Source: an uncultured Erythrobacter sp. (GTDB lineage Bacteria > Pseudomonadota > Alphaproteobacteria > Sphingomonadales > Sphingomonadaceae). From it: a DNA stretch of 64,000 nucleotides. Location: the NCBI GenBank assembly GCA_947503155.1, contig CANNCL010000001.1, positions 1-64,000 on the forward strand. The letters are read 5' to 3'. The position numbers and the translations under genes were made by a program. Below, in pieces: positions 21,801 through 27,786 of this stretch (position 1 is its first letter; each line of letters starts with the position of its first letter). The notes below the pieces were generated by a model that worked only from the letters and a program-made list of their open reading frames with translations, did not search any database and was not told the DNA's origin.

Positions 21801-23212
21801 ATATCACCGGCATTGCCGCTGCCTTCAAAACCGTTTGATTCAATCGTACCGCTGTCGAGGATCAGTTCATCGGCTCGAACAAGGACTAGGCCTGCATCGA
21901 GAAAGCCAAAGGTCGACGCCGAGATATAAGAGCTTTCGGCAATTTCCAGAGTGCCAGCCACGTCGACGGTTACATTGCCCGATCCGCTTCCACCGGTCGA
22001 TGCGATACTCTCAATTCCGGAGCCACCTTCAAGCCGTGCATTGTCCGCCACGATATTGATGTCACCGGGCAATCCAATGTCAGATGTGCGGGACGAAATG
22101 ATCGCGTCCGACATGAACAGATTGCCGACATCGATGGTAATCGGGCCTGCATCTTGCGTTGTAGTCGCATCCGTCGAAGTGCGGATAAAGCTTCTAGTGC
22201 TGAGGTCCAAACGGTCAGCAGTGATGGAAATCCCGCCAGAGGCGACAGGCGTGTTCCGGCGCACGATCGAGCCGCCATTGGACAAAAGCACGTCGTTTGC
22301 GGTCACTATTGTCGTGCCATAACCCGTTGAAATCGTGCGCGAACTGTCGAACGTGATGGTAGATGCGGTTAGGCTGAGGTTATCGGTGATGAGATCAGCC
22401 GATGGCAAAAAGTCGATCCGTCCATCGCCTGTTAGAACAGGTGGAACGGTTACATCCATTGTAACCGCATCGCCGCCGACAGCGATCAGGCTAAGATCCG
22501 CACCAGTTGAAAACGATGATCCAGAAAGCGAGATATTCGCGCCCGCCAGTGTCAACGAAGACGTCGCCCCTCCAGCAAAGGTGCCGGTGCGCGAATTCGT
22601 AACCGAAATATCACCTTGCCCACCCAGAAAGCCGAATGCGACTGGATTGGCGCTGGAGAAGGTGGAGCCGTCAGGAGTGATCGTCGAGAACGACGGGCCG
22701 CTGCCGAACTGCAATTCTTGCGCCGTGCTGAAATAGGCGGCGTTCGCCACATTTACCGATGCGCCAGAGCCGAAGATCACGCCTGCCGGGTTGATGAACC
22801 AGAAATCGGCATTGGGCATATCGGCAACAGAAAGAGTGCCATCGATCTGCGAAGGATCGCCGCTGCGCACCCGGTTGATGATGTTGAGAATGCTGCCAGC
22901 ATCGGCCGCACCTCGAACCCACATCGCAATGTCGCCTTGCGACAAATCGAAGTCGGAAAACGAATGGAACAGATTTCCGCCTTCGGCCTCGCCACCGGAA
23001 ATTTCAGTCGTTGACCCGCTGGTTGTCACCGTCGTGGAGGTGTCGAAACCCGGATCTGTATCGGCAACGATACTTGTCGTTGTCTGCGCCTGGGCTTGCG
23101 AGGTCGCAAGCGCTGTCATCGAAAGGCCCAACAAGAGGCGGCGCGCAGTGCGCTCAACCATTGATTTATTGCCTCGAGGTCTTGCTATTTCTGAGATCGG
23201 TTCGGATTTCAT
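6881..23212 (-). CDS. Giant filamentous-haemagglutinin-like TpsA exoprotein
   Basis: A 5443-residue secreted protein, well over 500 kDa by length. The ATG at 23212 lies 29 bases after the CHAT stop and gives a long signal peptide (RRLLLGLSMTALATSQAQAQ); the frame is open 13 codons further up. The TPS secretion domain (about residues 45-190) carries the hallmark NPAGVIFG near residue 145. The rest is about 170-180 coil-length repeats of 27-30 residues, each ending in G(N/D)AG, as expected for a right-handed beta-helix. The last 250 residues leave the repeat and contain the cysteines I noticed (GQCAV and the terminal AACS). The likely roles are adhesion or surface-layer formation. The exported substrate of TpsB is downstream-coupled by ATGA. 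No frameshift or IS interrupts it. Confidence 0.93.
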   Translation of the reverse strand: MKSEPISEIARPRGNKSMVERTARRLLLGLSMTALATSQAQAQTTTSIVADTDPGFDTSTTVTTSGSTTEISGGEAEGGNLFHSFSDFDLSQGDIAMWVRGAADAGSILNIINRVRSGDPSQIDGTLSVADMPNADFWFINPAGVIFGSGASVNVANAAYFSTAQELQFGSGPSFSTITPDGSTFSSANPVAFGFLGGQGDISVTNSRTGTFAGGATSSLTLAGANISLSGSSFSTGADLSLIAVGGDAVTMDVTVPPVLTGDGRIDFLPSADLITDNLSLTASTITFDSSRTISTGYGTTIVTANDVLLSNGGSIVRRNTPVASGGISITADRLDLSTRSFIRTSTDATTTQDAGPITIDVGNLFMSDAIISSRTSDIGLPGDINIVADNARLEGGSGIESIASTGGSGSGNVTVDVAGTLEIAESSYISASTFGFLDAGLVLVRADELILDSGTIESNGFEGSGNAGDIRIEAGAMSMANGSRVATGTLADGNGGAVTILADNLFVDRSFIQSSTANDSTGDAGSVTIDIVGELRTQDSLISAATTGAGIAGAVNVRADRFVMTGGRLQSSTSTDADAGTVDVVADTIELSNSASINSEARGRFDGASGNAGVVNITAATSLSLDSRAEISAFTDGAGDAGVVNITASLLSLNDISRIRTSTEGAGRAGLVNVLVDEAIFTNNGGIFSAAEAGSTGDAGAVNFEARSRIVLEGSSFVQTFSDGEGSAGFVRITAPNVEIRDGSTINSFTSGAGDAGRVEFNVSDTLTLDNGFIESSTRGSGQGGVIDINAGRINMTGPSSGVDSITFGAGDAGTVNINAGTLFIDDGGGFTTSSLVNDMGDLSPRGNGGTINVTVDELIMPFGNILSRTNSVGDAGSINIRAGFIDMQGGGVQTDTFASGDAGEIRVEADNANLGGFINFTSQTINSAATGIATGNAGTITVEIADQLTMSGNAAFLVAAGGPGNAGDIAINAGTITGNASINSASLIDGDGGNIAITADTIDVENFFVNASTEGAGDAGNVSITAFETLTMRGGRAASSTSGAGNAGSVTINAGNASITDNADINSGAFLGATGNAGSVIINVAEDLVLADLLMQASTFSSGDAGSVEINARDLTIENSRIESLTGIADGASGNAGDVSIDVRNLTILGFSQISSRTDFRSTGNAGNVNISVEEAFVTTSDVSIGAEAETAGNAGLVDISAGLLDMAGGVITSSTDGSGDAGGVRIRGGDANLRENARIESSAEFGSTGNAGNVIVDLTGQLTLTDTSAIEATTTGSGNAGNVDVTAARIEASNGSRISSATNASGDAGSVFVTATEFLGLQSGASISATTFATGNAGSVTVSAGNVELADGAIDSSTLSEGNAGSVSLIADNLLLTGGSSILSLADFGATGNAGSVLINVADQFLSFGLARIGANTEGPGDAGTVDIEAGLLHITGGAISTSTSGSGSAGDVTVTADDIILATDPDIVNTFIRDDFASIVSTARFGSTGAAGSVSVTANNSIRIENGSIIAAETFGFGDAGNVFVTAPRLIMPGGLISSTTFAQGNSGSIRVEVDEAILSGGDIATNAQPFDGSAANAGDITIIATNLLDMSNGSELISDTTALGNAGTILVETGVLRLGSGQISTSSLSDFEGGDSGSVIINATNAEILADGVIQSVTRNTGNAGSVTLNIAETLSLLSESAVISSESNSDFAFGPDFVGGNAGSVELNVGTLLMQQGRITTSTGGDPAERTGDAGAVTIRGDNLQITGGNISSNTTTAGNAGSVSLIADTVLIQDASLESLSEFGSGDAGEISVIGDDVVLRDATINTLTATSGAGGIITLDAARLLVDNSSILSLTRGAGDGGSILVTADEFIGQNANFESSAFAEGNAGSIVIDAGITNLAQSNISAFSVSEGNAGTVQIISDELNTQDTFIRSFAAAQGDAGSVIIDVGMMDMIGGGIEVSLTPGATGAGGTVTIDAATIDLSARAFIVSQTQAVSDAGSVAITASERFTLDDADVSVATNNDGRAGSVTIDAPVIELLRGNVNSFSVGAGDAGTVDITGGELLIEDVSVTTATGRGGGDAGAVTIDVARLVQTGGSISSFTLGEGNAGNVFIRAGNADLSGTADINSETRSSTIGGNAGTVELDIAGTLSIADDANVSAATLGTGNAGNVIIGADRLEMSGGEITSTTIGSGNAGSVTLAINSGVLSGAASINSTADVGSTGDAGAVSVVVSGDLTVDNFASIDSSTRSVGAGGDVLVEAADLALLQEARLNSSTFGEGDAGSLTVRARNLDMQGDAEIVSESAVFEGVLATGNAGAVLVEVDENIRMSDAALIGASTFGSGDGGTITVTAGGLIEMFDNSSIDSEAAIDISVADPALITGGNAGTITITSDRLVTRGNAGISATTRDDGNAGSVVVNANSAELLEASAVQSRTFGAGDAGSVELNIGDLLVDGASINSSTAGGGNAGTVSINSDTLNLVGADIASSTDGAGDAGSVLINTGQFVLSQGVISTTTTGDGDAGVVRITADGITLSNDVSVESSTSGAGNAGLVELIADDITISDIANVSSSTVGEGNAGSVSVNGARITLSGASGFRSTTEGTGDAGSVLVNATESLTINDIASITAATVGDGDAGSVDVTTGRLVMTGGQINSSTSAAGQGGTVNVTANSAELSGASVIGSESTGSATGDAGAVFVNITETLDMSGEARILAAGFNEGDAGDVTVNAADITMSGGTQINAQMDVNTTGTAGTVTINTDNISISDNAFVASSTGGSGDAGSVAINAAGRVDISSGGSVTASTTSSGNAGSVLIDGGVVAIRAGSVSSSTSAEGNAGLVRIIADELSLSEGASVTSQSDIIGNAGSVVIDAGTAVFADNQISSSTGGIGNAGSVTLNIDELTAERSRISSSTTGSGNAGSVIVNAGQFDAAEVEISSDTSSAGNAGSVSVNGDRLSLIDSTIVTTTSGTGQGGSINLDVDDLSIIRSNLLNVSAIGGSGDSGDITIDAGNLFTLGADITTRTETSGDAGAIAITADNAEFTEFSFVSTEAGIGTTGQAGSLSIDVAGRLGITQSFVAANTFGAGNAGLLTISADELVVDSSEISSATSSEGSAGNISLSARTANFQFSTVRSNALELSTGNAGSVDVTTTEGLTAGETTFAASTQGEGDAGSVTIAAGTLDMLGGAVTSFTSTNGAAGDVSITSDSFATFVGTSVDSRTQDGSTGDAGSVSVFATNQVGIFEGATVNASTAGAGDAGNVSVTSGRISLSDGEVSSSTTSTGNAGNVVITTGAPGTVGSGGMGLFGFSTIGTTSADGATGNAGSVTIDLSGNLFIADISTIAASTEGPGNAGTVSINVDRYLQTGGTVSSSTSGDGAAGEVTVTARRDARLFGEAEITSSTTGAGNAGNVVLEADSILLADVSSVTSEGIIGNAGSVTVRARFLETEGSRISSITRGSGNAGAILVEADDAILRGAISSSAELDTTGNAGAVTVRVTDRLDVLEGTIIADTLGAGDAGTVTVSADILNTDFAVISSAAGASGNAGNVIVTAREATFTGDTSIDSVARFDSSGDAGDVIVTATDFLIMRDNATISATAESSGEGGSVLVNAGMIDMISGSIISDTVFDGNAGGVEVNAQSISMAENARISSIAFGAGSGSAGSVVINVEGELLMTDEPLISALTQGTGDAGSVTINAGSVLMVDSNNGFSAITSSSSSTGNAGTVTVIADEVVVNDGLIATTASGEGNAGSVVVVADRVAVGLGDQIGAIRSNTSGAGNAGTVSVTADLLEIDRGLIQSNANSGSTGDAGSVTVDVGELRMLNGAISSTARSNSAGEAGDVIVRAGSATLSGSSSINSDAEEVSLGNAGNVTVDVLGTLSIADTAQISASTSSVGNAGSIGVTASQLNMSGGEISSLTSNAGNAGTVTVIADGATLNGNSRITSGAELGSTGSAGGVQLRIADTLSIADDVIVSASTQGTGSAGLVDVEARNLLLSGGEFSSSTSSDGDAGDVLILVENAEISGTGAITSAALEGATGGAGDVTVTAAGQLTMADQASISAATAGTGNAGTVQVTAQSIAMTGGEIASSTLSSGNAGNVTVSVDTAQISGTSSINSAALEGAIGNAGDVQVSALTSLSLADTANISASTQGPGSAGLVGVDTPDLVMAGGEISSSTSGSGDAGDITISASNADLSGTASISSASLAGASGNAGDVSVTATQTLSMADTASISAATAGTGNAGTVEVSAAIISATGGSIASSTSDEGNAGAVTVTADEIALSGTSSINSAALEGATGNAGDVVVVGGAIVSLDDTASIAASTQGPGNAGTVDVSADAVLLLGGEVSSSTSGSGNAGLVSVEARQELITDGTGQITSSTAGAGAAGDVNITAPIAIIAGNSQIASQSLGEQSGDAGTVTVQVADTLTVVEEGEISALTRGAGQAGSVDVEATNINMFGGTINSLTEGTGNAGSVSIAAVTIEATGGEITSLTSAEGNAGDVTVTAFDAILDGAVSINSEAAEGSTGAAGDVSVAIGNRLVLANGAQIIAETAGSGDAGSVGVGANSLIIQGGAISSSTLGAGNAGDVTIAANNATISQADNLAPGQDSVGLGFILSSALPNSTGNAGDVSVTIADTLTLLDGGVISASSSGTGDAGLVDVIANRIDMSGGSISSFTGATGDAGLVTVLADTIVMTGGRIDSASDSAEEGAGDAGGVLIAARTASIGRVAEVDSRARSGNAGDVIFRITEDLTVSDFAEISAATDGAGTAGNVNIEAGRLIMGGGEINSLSTASGDAGLVTVLVDALILTGGNINSASTSAAADAGDAGGVTIFTQTATLSGDASIDSQGVTGNAGDVLVQVEGPLTLADSSEISAATTGSGQAGSVNIIADQLLMTGGEIDSFTSGSGNAGLVLITVDELTMSGGRIDSASESAADDAGDAGNVIIISDTADLSGTAAIDSRGITGNAGDVSLLIANELNISGAAEVSAATTGSGDAGAVTITVPVLNMSGGTINSSTNGAGDAGTVTVAVADLNMTGGRISSASSDDRFQTATASTGPVAAAAIDAGDAGDVFVSANTGQLSGNASIDSVGETGNAGNVTVEIGGTLTLTDNAQIAASTSGSGDAGVVSVQSDILEMSGGQIASSTTGSGQAGLVDVDARELIMTAGQITSSTSSSGDAGDVSVTAQSGTLSGSASINSRGFEASSGDAGRVTVTIDGDLLLDTGAEISTAAQGAGNAGDIVIAATQLLLDNRSSVSSTAAGTASAGAISIFGDFIRIDNGSQITTNSENGPAGDILLTLPDDGFLGLSGTDPGVITTSSGADSGGRIIISNPFLILSEGGSILALGEQGGANVQIQSSFFIRSSDTINLLSVNGSLVLDSQIGDQITGTEPVDLGFLDASGILSGQCAVSSSGRTSRFTSQITGPYSLSAPATDEVIEIDDDTLAAMAKLPTLAACS
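7450..22160. repeat. Degenerate coil repeats encoding the TpsA beta-helix
   Basis: The coding sequence repeats every 81-90 bases with a core GGCAATGCAGG-like segment (seen as GCCTGCATTGCC-type motifs on the plus strand), encoding G(N/D)AG. Three coil types alternate: one with GG.I.SST, one with SINS.A and one with L.D.A.ISA.T. Boundaries are approximate. The low complexity produces long overlapping plus-strand frames full of PALP, which are not genes. Confidence 0.85.
10302..11592. repeat. Exact 258-bp higher-order tandem array within tpsA
   Basis: A landmark codon in the third coil type recurs at 10302, 10560, 10818, 11076, 11334 and 11592, an exact 258-bp step each time, equal to 86 residues or three coils (27+30+29). 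The coordinates given are the first and last landmark, so the array extends somewhat further on both sides. Neighbouring parts of tpsA have variable coil lengths. This block therefore probably arose by recent tandem duplication of a three-coil unit. Confidence 0.8.
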
Positions 23213-23241
23213 GATTGTATCTTCGCACTCCAATTCCCGCC

Positions 23242-25701
23242 TCACCGCCACGCCCCCAGCAACGTGAATGCCGCCCAGACGCCCGGGTCAGCTGACTCAC
23301 CTCCATCTGCGATCATGCTCAATTGCGCATTGCGCAGCGCCTCGGCTTTTCCCTGCCCTTGGGCGTAGAATTGATAAAATTTGCGCATCAGCGCTGCAGT
23401 GCCGGTGTCGTTCACTTCCCAGAGCGAGGCGATTGCGCTTTCACTGCCTGCTTGCACCGCTGCGCCAGCAAGGCCCATCGAAGCCTTATCATCTCCCAAA
23501 GCGGTTTCGCATGCGCTCAAAACGATGAGCGAAATCAATTCACCGCGCGACAGCGACCGGCCAATCAACTCACGCAGCTCGCTGAGCAAGATCGCTCCGT
23601 TCTCTGCGACGATGAAACTGCGATCACTACGTCCGTTGAAAGAGGCGTGGGTCGCAAGATGCAGCACGTCAATCTGCTGCTCGGCAAAGACGAGTTCCAG
23701 CTCTTCACGGCTGAAGTCTTCGAGCAGAACGCCCAATTCGTTTGCCGGATCGCCAAGCCCGGCCGCCATTCGCGCTTCTGATGCTGTTGCAGCAAGCGCG
23801 GTGAACCGACCAGCAGGCAGGTCCACTTCCTTTGAAAGCGAAGCGGCGACAACATTGGTGCCGCTATCGTTAAGCGTCCCCGGCTGCGTGTAGGCAAGAG
23901 AAGGCGCAACAGTTACTGCCGTCCGCTCAATCAGCATTCTACCGTCACCGTCACGCAGCGCGGCGAAGGGCAGGCGGCGCAAAATACCGTCAGGAATAAT
24001 CACCAGCGTCGCATCATCATCGAGCAGCTCTTCGATTGGTGCGAAAAGCATCTGGTACAGCTCTGCTGCCGGCTGTTCCCAAGTGTCATCAACCCCGTAG
24101 CCAAGCTCATAAACGACGAGCTTCACCAGCGATTCAATCCGCTCAAGATCAGCCCCTTCGCTAACCGTAAAGCGCTGATATTGCGGCGTTGGCTGACCGG
24201 CGATCTTGGCAGCGTAGAGCACCTCGATTCGGTCCTCCAAAAGTATTGGATAGAACAGGATTTCTCCGTCATTCAGATCCTCTGGGCTGACCGGAATGCG
24301 CGGCGGCACGCAATCGGCGCCAAAGACGGATTGAATTTCCGCTTGGCGGAAGCTCTCAACAATCCGCTGCGCCAGCAACACCCGGCCTGCATCATCACCA
24401 GCTTGAGCAAGCTGCACATCCACCGCGGCGCTGAAAACCGGTTGGATGCGCAGGCTGAACAGCGATTCTTCTGTCACCTGATCAATCGTTGGCAGCAGTG
24501 GCCGGATGGCCTCAAGTGCGCGAAATGCCTGCATGACATGGTCATCGCGGTTCTCCGGCTCGGCTTCTGCCAAGAGCAAGAACCAGTCAGCCAGCCTGAG
24601 CGGCTGTGCGCGTTGGCTTTCGTAAAACGTCGCAGTTCGTAACTGCGCGGCGGCCTGCTCGGTATCGCCAGCAGCCAAAAGCGCCCGGCCCTGAAGCGCG
24701 TGTACCCGCGCATTTTCGCCCATGTCGTTCGCCATTCCATCGGCAAGCGACGCCAGCGCGATGCCTGCGCGCGGATCGGCAAACTGTCCTGCTTCAAGAA
24801 TGGATTCCAGCAATCGGGCAGTCAGATCGAACCGGATTGCTGCGTTCGAGATAAAGTTGGTGGCTTCCAACCCGTCAAGCGCAGCCGAACCGGCTTCTCT
24901 CAGCAAATAATCGTGCGCCTCCGGTCGCCGCTCCGCCTCGGCCAGCGTGGCGCGTGAGTTCTGCAATTGCGCAAGCGCTGTGATCTCGGGATCCTGCGCA
25001 CCGCCGCCGCGCTGCGATGCACATTGCAAAGCGAGGCGCGATGCGGCCCAGTTCGACTGCTCATCAAGCCTGGTCTGCAACAGCGCGGCGCAAATGTCAT
25101 CGGCATCAGCCTCTGCAGACGCAGCGACTTGAATTGGCTCGATATCATCGGACAGCGATCGGCGCGCAGAACGCGCGTTCGGGCGAACCGGGAGATCTCG
25201 CGAAGTCAAAGCCAGCCGGTAGGCAATTCGCGCTTCAAGGTCAGCCCGACCAGCAAGGCCCGCCTGAGCAAGCGCGGTTAGCAAATAGGATTGAGCGCGG
25301 TTGCCGCTACCTGATCGAGCGACCCGCATAGCCTCCCCCGCAGCGGCGCAGTATGCTGCCAAAACGTCAGGTTGAATTGCTTCGGCACGCACCCCGGCAT
25401 CAGGCAGTTCAAGCTGCTCGAGCGCACGATCACCTGCAAGCAAGTCTGATGCAGGGGAGGCAAGAATTTCCTCTGCTGCAAGGCTCGCCTCCTGAATGTC
25501 TGAGTTGAGAACGGCAAGCACCTGCTGATCTCCCGCGGTACATATGTCCAACGGGCCAGCAGCCTTTGCCGGCGGCGCTGTCGCGATGCCAATTGCAATC
25601 AATGATCCTGCAACTAATGCGGAGCGCGGACGTCTTGAAAAAGCTCGATTTTGTGCGGTACGCCAAAATTTTCCGCGTTTAACCAACGTGTTATTTGACA
25701 T
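23242..25701 (-). CDS. Exported CHAT-domain (caspase-like) protein
   Basis: An 819-residue protein with an Arg-rich n-region, a hydrophobic stretch and a cleavage-like PAKAA site, so it is probably periplasmic. Residues about 50-470 are Ala/Leu-rich helices, plausibly TPR-like. The C-terminal CHAT domain follows (about 500-819). Its peptidase dyad is present: His685 in HLATHASF and Cys731 in LSACETALGDD, followed by the typical GLAGAAVQAG and ASLWEVND segments. The ATG at 25701 is preferred over an in-frame GTG at 25719. It is first in the operon with tpsA (29-base gap) and tpsB. CHAT proteins are peptidases of the caspase/gingipain clan; the natural substrate here is unknown, and TpsA or TpsB is the obvious candidate. 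Confidence 0.88.
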   Translation of the reverse strand: MSNNTLVKRGKFWRTAQNRAFSRRPRSALVAGSLIAIGIATAPPAKAAGPLDICTAGDQQVLAVLNSDIQEASLAAEEILASPASDLLAGDRALEQLELPDAGVRAEAIQPDVLAAYCAAAGEAMRVARSGSGNRAQSYLLTALAQAGLAGRADLEARIAYRLALTSRDLPVRPNARSARRSLSDDIEPIQVAASAEADADDICAALLQTRLDEQSNWAASRLALQCASQRGGGAQDPEITALAQLQNSRATLAEAERRPEAHDYLLREAGSAALDGLEATNFISNAAIRFDLTARLLESILEAGQFADPRAGIALASLADGMANDMGENARVHALQGRALLAAGDTEQAAAQLRTATFYESQRAQPLRLADWFLLLAEAEPENRDDHVMQAFRALEAIRPLLPTIDQVTEESLFSLRIQPVFSAAVDVQLAQAGDDAGRVLLAQRIVESFRQAEIQSVFGADCVPPRIPVSPEDLNDGEILFYPILLEDRIEVLYAAKIAGQPTPQYQRFTVSEGADLERIESLVKLVVYELGYGVDDTWEQPAAELYQMLFAPIEELLDDDATLVIIPDGILRRLPFAALRDGDGRMLIERTAVTVAPSLAYTQPGTLNDSGTNVVAASLSKEVDLPAGRFTALAATASEARMAAGLGDPANELGVLLEDFSREELELVFAEQQIDVLHLATHASFNGRSDRSFIVAENGAILLSELRELIGRSLSRGELISLIVLSACETALGDDKASMGLAGAAVQAGSESAIASLWEVNDTGTAALMRKFYQFYAQGQGKAEALRNAQLSMIADGGESADPGVWAAFTLLGAWR

Positions 25702-25753
25702 TCTTATACCCGCCCCCACGGATTTCTTTACGGCTGCACCTGCCGTTTCACAT

Positions 25754-25782
25754 TTAGTCTGCGTTATACAGAATTAAGTCAA
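25754..25782 (-). promoter_or_regulatory. Possible promoter of the CHAT-tpsA-tpsB operon
   Basis: On the minus strand TTGACT (25782-25777) matches a -35 box. About 17-19 bases downstream is only a poor -10 candidate (GACTAA or CTAAAT). The position, 50-80 bases before the CHAT ATG, is reasonable. The assignment is weak because of the -10. Confidence 0.25.
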
Positions 25783-25933
25783 GTTGCTCTCAGTCATCGC
25801 AAGCAGCGCCCGCAGTGCTTAATAACCGCCACTATGTTAATTGACTGAAAGTGGGCCGAAAGAGGACCGTCTCTTTCCCACTCTTTCCCACCCCAAAATC
25901 GGACATACAGCCGTCGCTCGCTGCCTCCTGAAA

Positions 25934-26002
25934 CCGGACAGTCAGCTATCAGAGCTTTTCAGCCAAAAACAGACTGTCTGCTAACGACCCAGTTTCGGAC
26001 GC
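25934..26002. repeat. Dispersed intergenic repeat, copy A
   Basis: The core shares with copy C the segments CAGCTATC, AGCTTTTCA, a run of CAAAA and CTAACGACCCA followed by CGGAC. It aligns with copy B more loosely. The end with CGGAC faces the stop codon of pirin, about 45 bases away. Further CGGACA motifs precede the core (near 25910 and 25936). Confidence 0.65.
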
Positions 26003-26046
26003 GAAGGTGACGCTCGGTCAAGCCCCAACCTCGCATCCACTTTTCG

Positions 26047-26940
26047 CTAGCCGCTTAGCTTACCTAAACGCCCTGCGCGATAGGCTGCTTCAATTTCTGC
26101 AATCTCGGCCTCGTTGCTCATCACGAAGGGGCCGCGCTGAACAAAGGGCTCTGCGATCGGTTCACCTGTTACGATCACTGCATGGCTCTCAACGCTTGTG
26201 CGCAAAGTCAGAGTTACTGGATTTTGCCGCGCACTGATCGCCAAGGCTTCACATGCGGGGAGTGTCACAGGCTGATTGCCAACAGTCACTTCGATAGGCC
26301 TGTCGACTGCAAGGATCCATTGGCAGTGACCAGAAACGACAGTGTGCTCGAAACGACCACCTTCATCGATTTTTACATCGAGGATCGTCAGCGGTAACGC
26401 AGGAGAGATAGCCCCGATAACACCGTTACTCTCACCCGACACAAGGCGTGCTCTTGCGCCATTGCCTTCAATCACGGGCATTTCTCTCGCTTTGACGTGG
26501 AGCGCTTCAGGATCGTCATGCTTCATATGAGCGGGTAGGTTCACAAACATCTGAAGCCCATGAGCCAATGCGCCGTGTAACGGCTTTTCATCGTGCACCG
26601 CTCCGCTTCCGGCTTTGAGCCAATAGAGATCACCGGCTCCGAGATTAATGTCGTTGCCAAGAGAATCGCGGTTGTTGAAAACCCCACAGCTGTCTTCGAA
26701 CAGCACTGTTACTGCCGACATGCCCGCATGCGGATGAGCGCCGAAGGTGGGTTCGCCCATTAGGTAGTGGTCGACCATGACGAGCGGGTCCATCAGCCCA
26801 TCGAACATGGCATGCTTAAAGCTTGACGCCTTAAAGCCTGTTCCGATCGATATGGACTTGCCTGAAATTGGGCCAGAGTGGCGGCTTTGAGCCGTTTTCG
26901 CTGTCTCATTCTCGACTTCCAATAGAGCTAATTGGGTCAT
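26047..26940 (-). CDS. Pirin family protein
   Basis: A 297-residue bicupin. The N-terminal cupin shows the pirin metal-site pattern HPHAG and, later, VHDE, giving the His/His/His/Glu ligands, and a pirin C-terminal domain ends the protein. Bacterial pirins variously act as quercetin dioxygenases, redox sensors or regulators of metabolic enzymes; the role here is open. The frame is open far upstream, but the ATG at 26940 has GGAGAA at ideal spacing and gives the family length. There is no signal peptide, so it is cytosolic. The CPBP protease gene ends about 130 bases upstream on the same strand. Confidence 0.9.
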   Translation of the reverse strand: MTQLALLEVENETAKTAQSRHSGPISGKSISIGTGFKASSFKHAMFDGLMDPLVMVDHYLMGEPTFGAHPHAGMSAVTVLFEDSCGVFNNRDSLGNDINLGAGDLYWLKAGSGAVHDEKPLHGALAHGLQMFVNLPAHMKHDDPEALHVKAREMPVIEGNGARARLVSGESNGVIGAISPALPLTILDVKIDEGGRFEHTVVSGHCQWILAVDRPIEVTVGNQPVTLPACEALAISARQNPVTLTLRTSVESHAVIVTGEPIAEPFVQRGPFVMSNEAEIAEIEAAYRAGRLGKLSG

Positions 26941-27068
26941 GTTGTTTTCTCCGATTGATGTCTTGCAATCAGGAGTAGGGCAAAGGGTTGGGAGCTTATT
27001 GCCAGACGCCGCCACAGTTTTGCCAATTCGTGCCAACCAGCGATGTTCCAGCACTCTTGCACCCGCCT

Positions 27069-27782
27069 CTAATCCTCGATGCCGAGATAGCGGAACGTCT
27101 GGCCCAGCGTATTGAAGGCGCCATGGGCAAAGATCAGCGGCATGATATTGCGCCGCCCGAACCAAAGGTAGAAAACGCCGAATGCAAATCCCGCAGCGCC
27201 CGTGACAAGCGCGCCATGCCACCCTTGATAGTAAGCGTGCCGATAACCGAAGAACGCCGATGAGATGATCAAGGCGACAATGTCTGACCGAAGTCCGCCG
27301 CCAAGAGCCTCACTCGCGTGGTTGATGATGAATGCGCGGAACAACAGCTCTTCGAAGAAGGAGCCGTGCGTCCACACAAGCACCATGATGAGCAAATAGG
27401 CTGGCAGATTGCCTTCGATATGGGAGAAACGATCGCTGGTCCCAATGTCCTCGAAGAAAAAATCAGCGACCACAACCATGAGCTGGGTGCAGACTAGGAA
27501 GAAGGCCATTGTGAGGAGTGTCAGCCCAAGCGTCTTGGGCCAGCTTTCCGGCCAACGAAGGCCAAGGTCGCTCCAACCCGATCCCCTGCGGCGCAAAAGG
27601 ATGGTACCCACGACCATCGCACTCAAAGTTGAGGCCGGACCTGCATAAAGCTGAGAGATCGGGAGCAGTGACTGCTTAACGATGACTAGCACTGAGGCAA
27701 CCATAATGAGGTCGCGCAGAGCGGTGAGTCGGGTGTAATTCGCGGGTAAGATACTTGATGCTCCACCGTGTCCCTGAGACAT
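27069..27782 (-). CDS. CPBP-family intramembrane metalloprotease
   Basis: A 237-residue multi-pass membrane protein of the CAAX-protease/bacteriocin-processing (ABI) family. The motifs are in order: EELLFR with the paired glutamates (about residue 143), FGYRHAYYQG with the second His (about 178), and FAHGAFN near the C-terminus. These are the predicted metal and catalytic residues within membrane segments. In bacteria such proteins process peptides or give immunity to bacteriocins. The gene starts 4 bases after the stop of the upstream serine hydrolase, so they are almost certainly co-transcribed. Confidence 0.9.
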   Translation of the reverse strand: MSQGHGGASSILPANYTRLTALRDLIMVASVLVIVKQSLLPISQLYAGPASTLSAMVVGTILLRRRGSGWSDLGLRWPESWPKTLGLTLLTMAFFLVCTQLMVVVADFFFEDIGTSDRFSHIEGNLPAYLLIMVLVWTHGSFFEELLFRAFIINHASEALGGGLRSDIVALIISSAFFGYRHAYYQGWHGALVTGAAGFAFGVFYLWFGRRNIMPLIFAHGAFNTLGQTFRYLGIED

Positions 27783-27786
27783 AGGA

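Larger units (their letters stand above)
25702..26046. other. Intergenic region upstream of the CHAT/TPS operon
   Basis: About 345 bases between the pirin stop and the CHAT start, without a convincing gene. It holds a copy of the dispersed intergenic repeat (core 25934-26002) nearest pirin. It also holds a TTTCCCACTC direct doublet near 25873-25890 and, closest to the CHAT gene, a TTGACT hexamer on the minus strand. The operon promoter should lie here. Confidence 0.6.

Noticed and set aside
7230-23267. Many long plus-strand reading frames rich in PALP, such as those at 12012-13172, 14613-15722 and 19005-20369
   Set aside because: They are antisense shadows of the repetitive, GC-rich tpsA gene. 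Their repeats simply mirror GNAG codons, and they lack ribosome-binding sites and recognisable domains.
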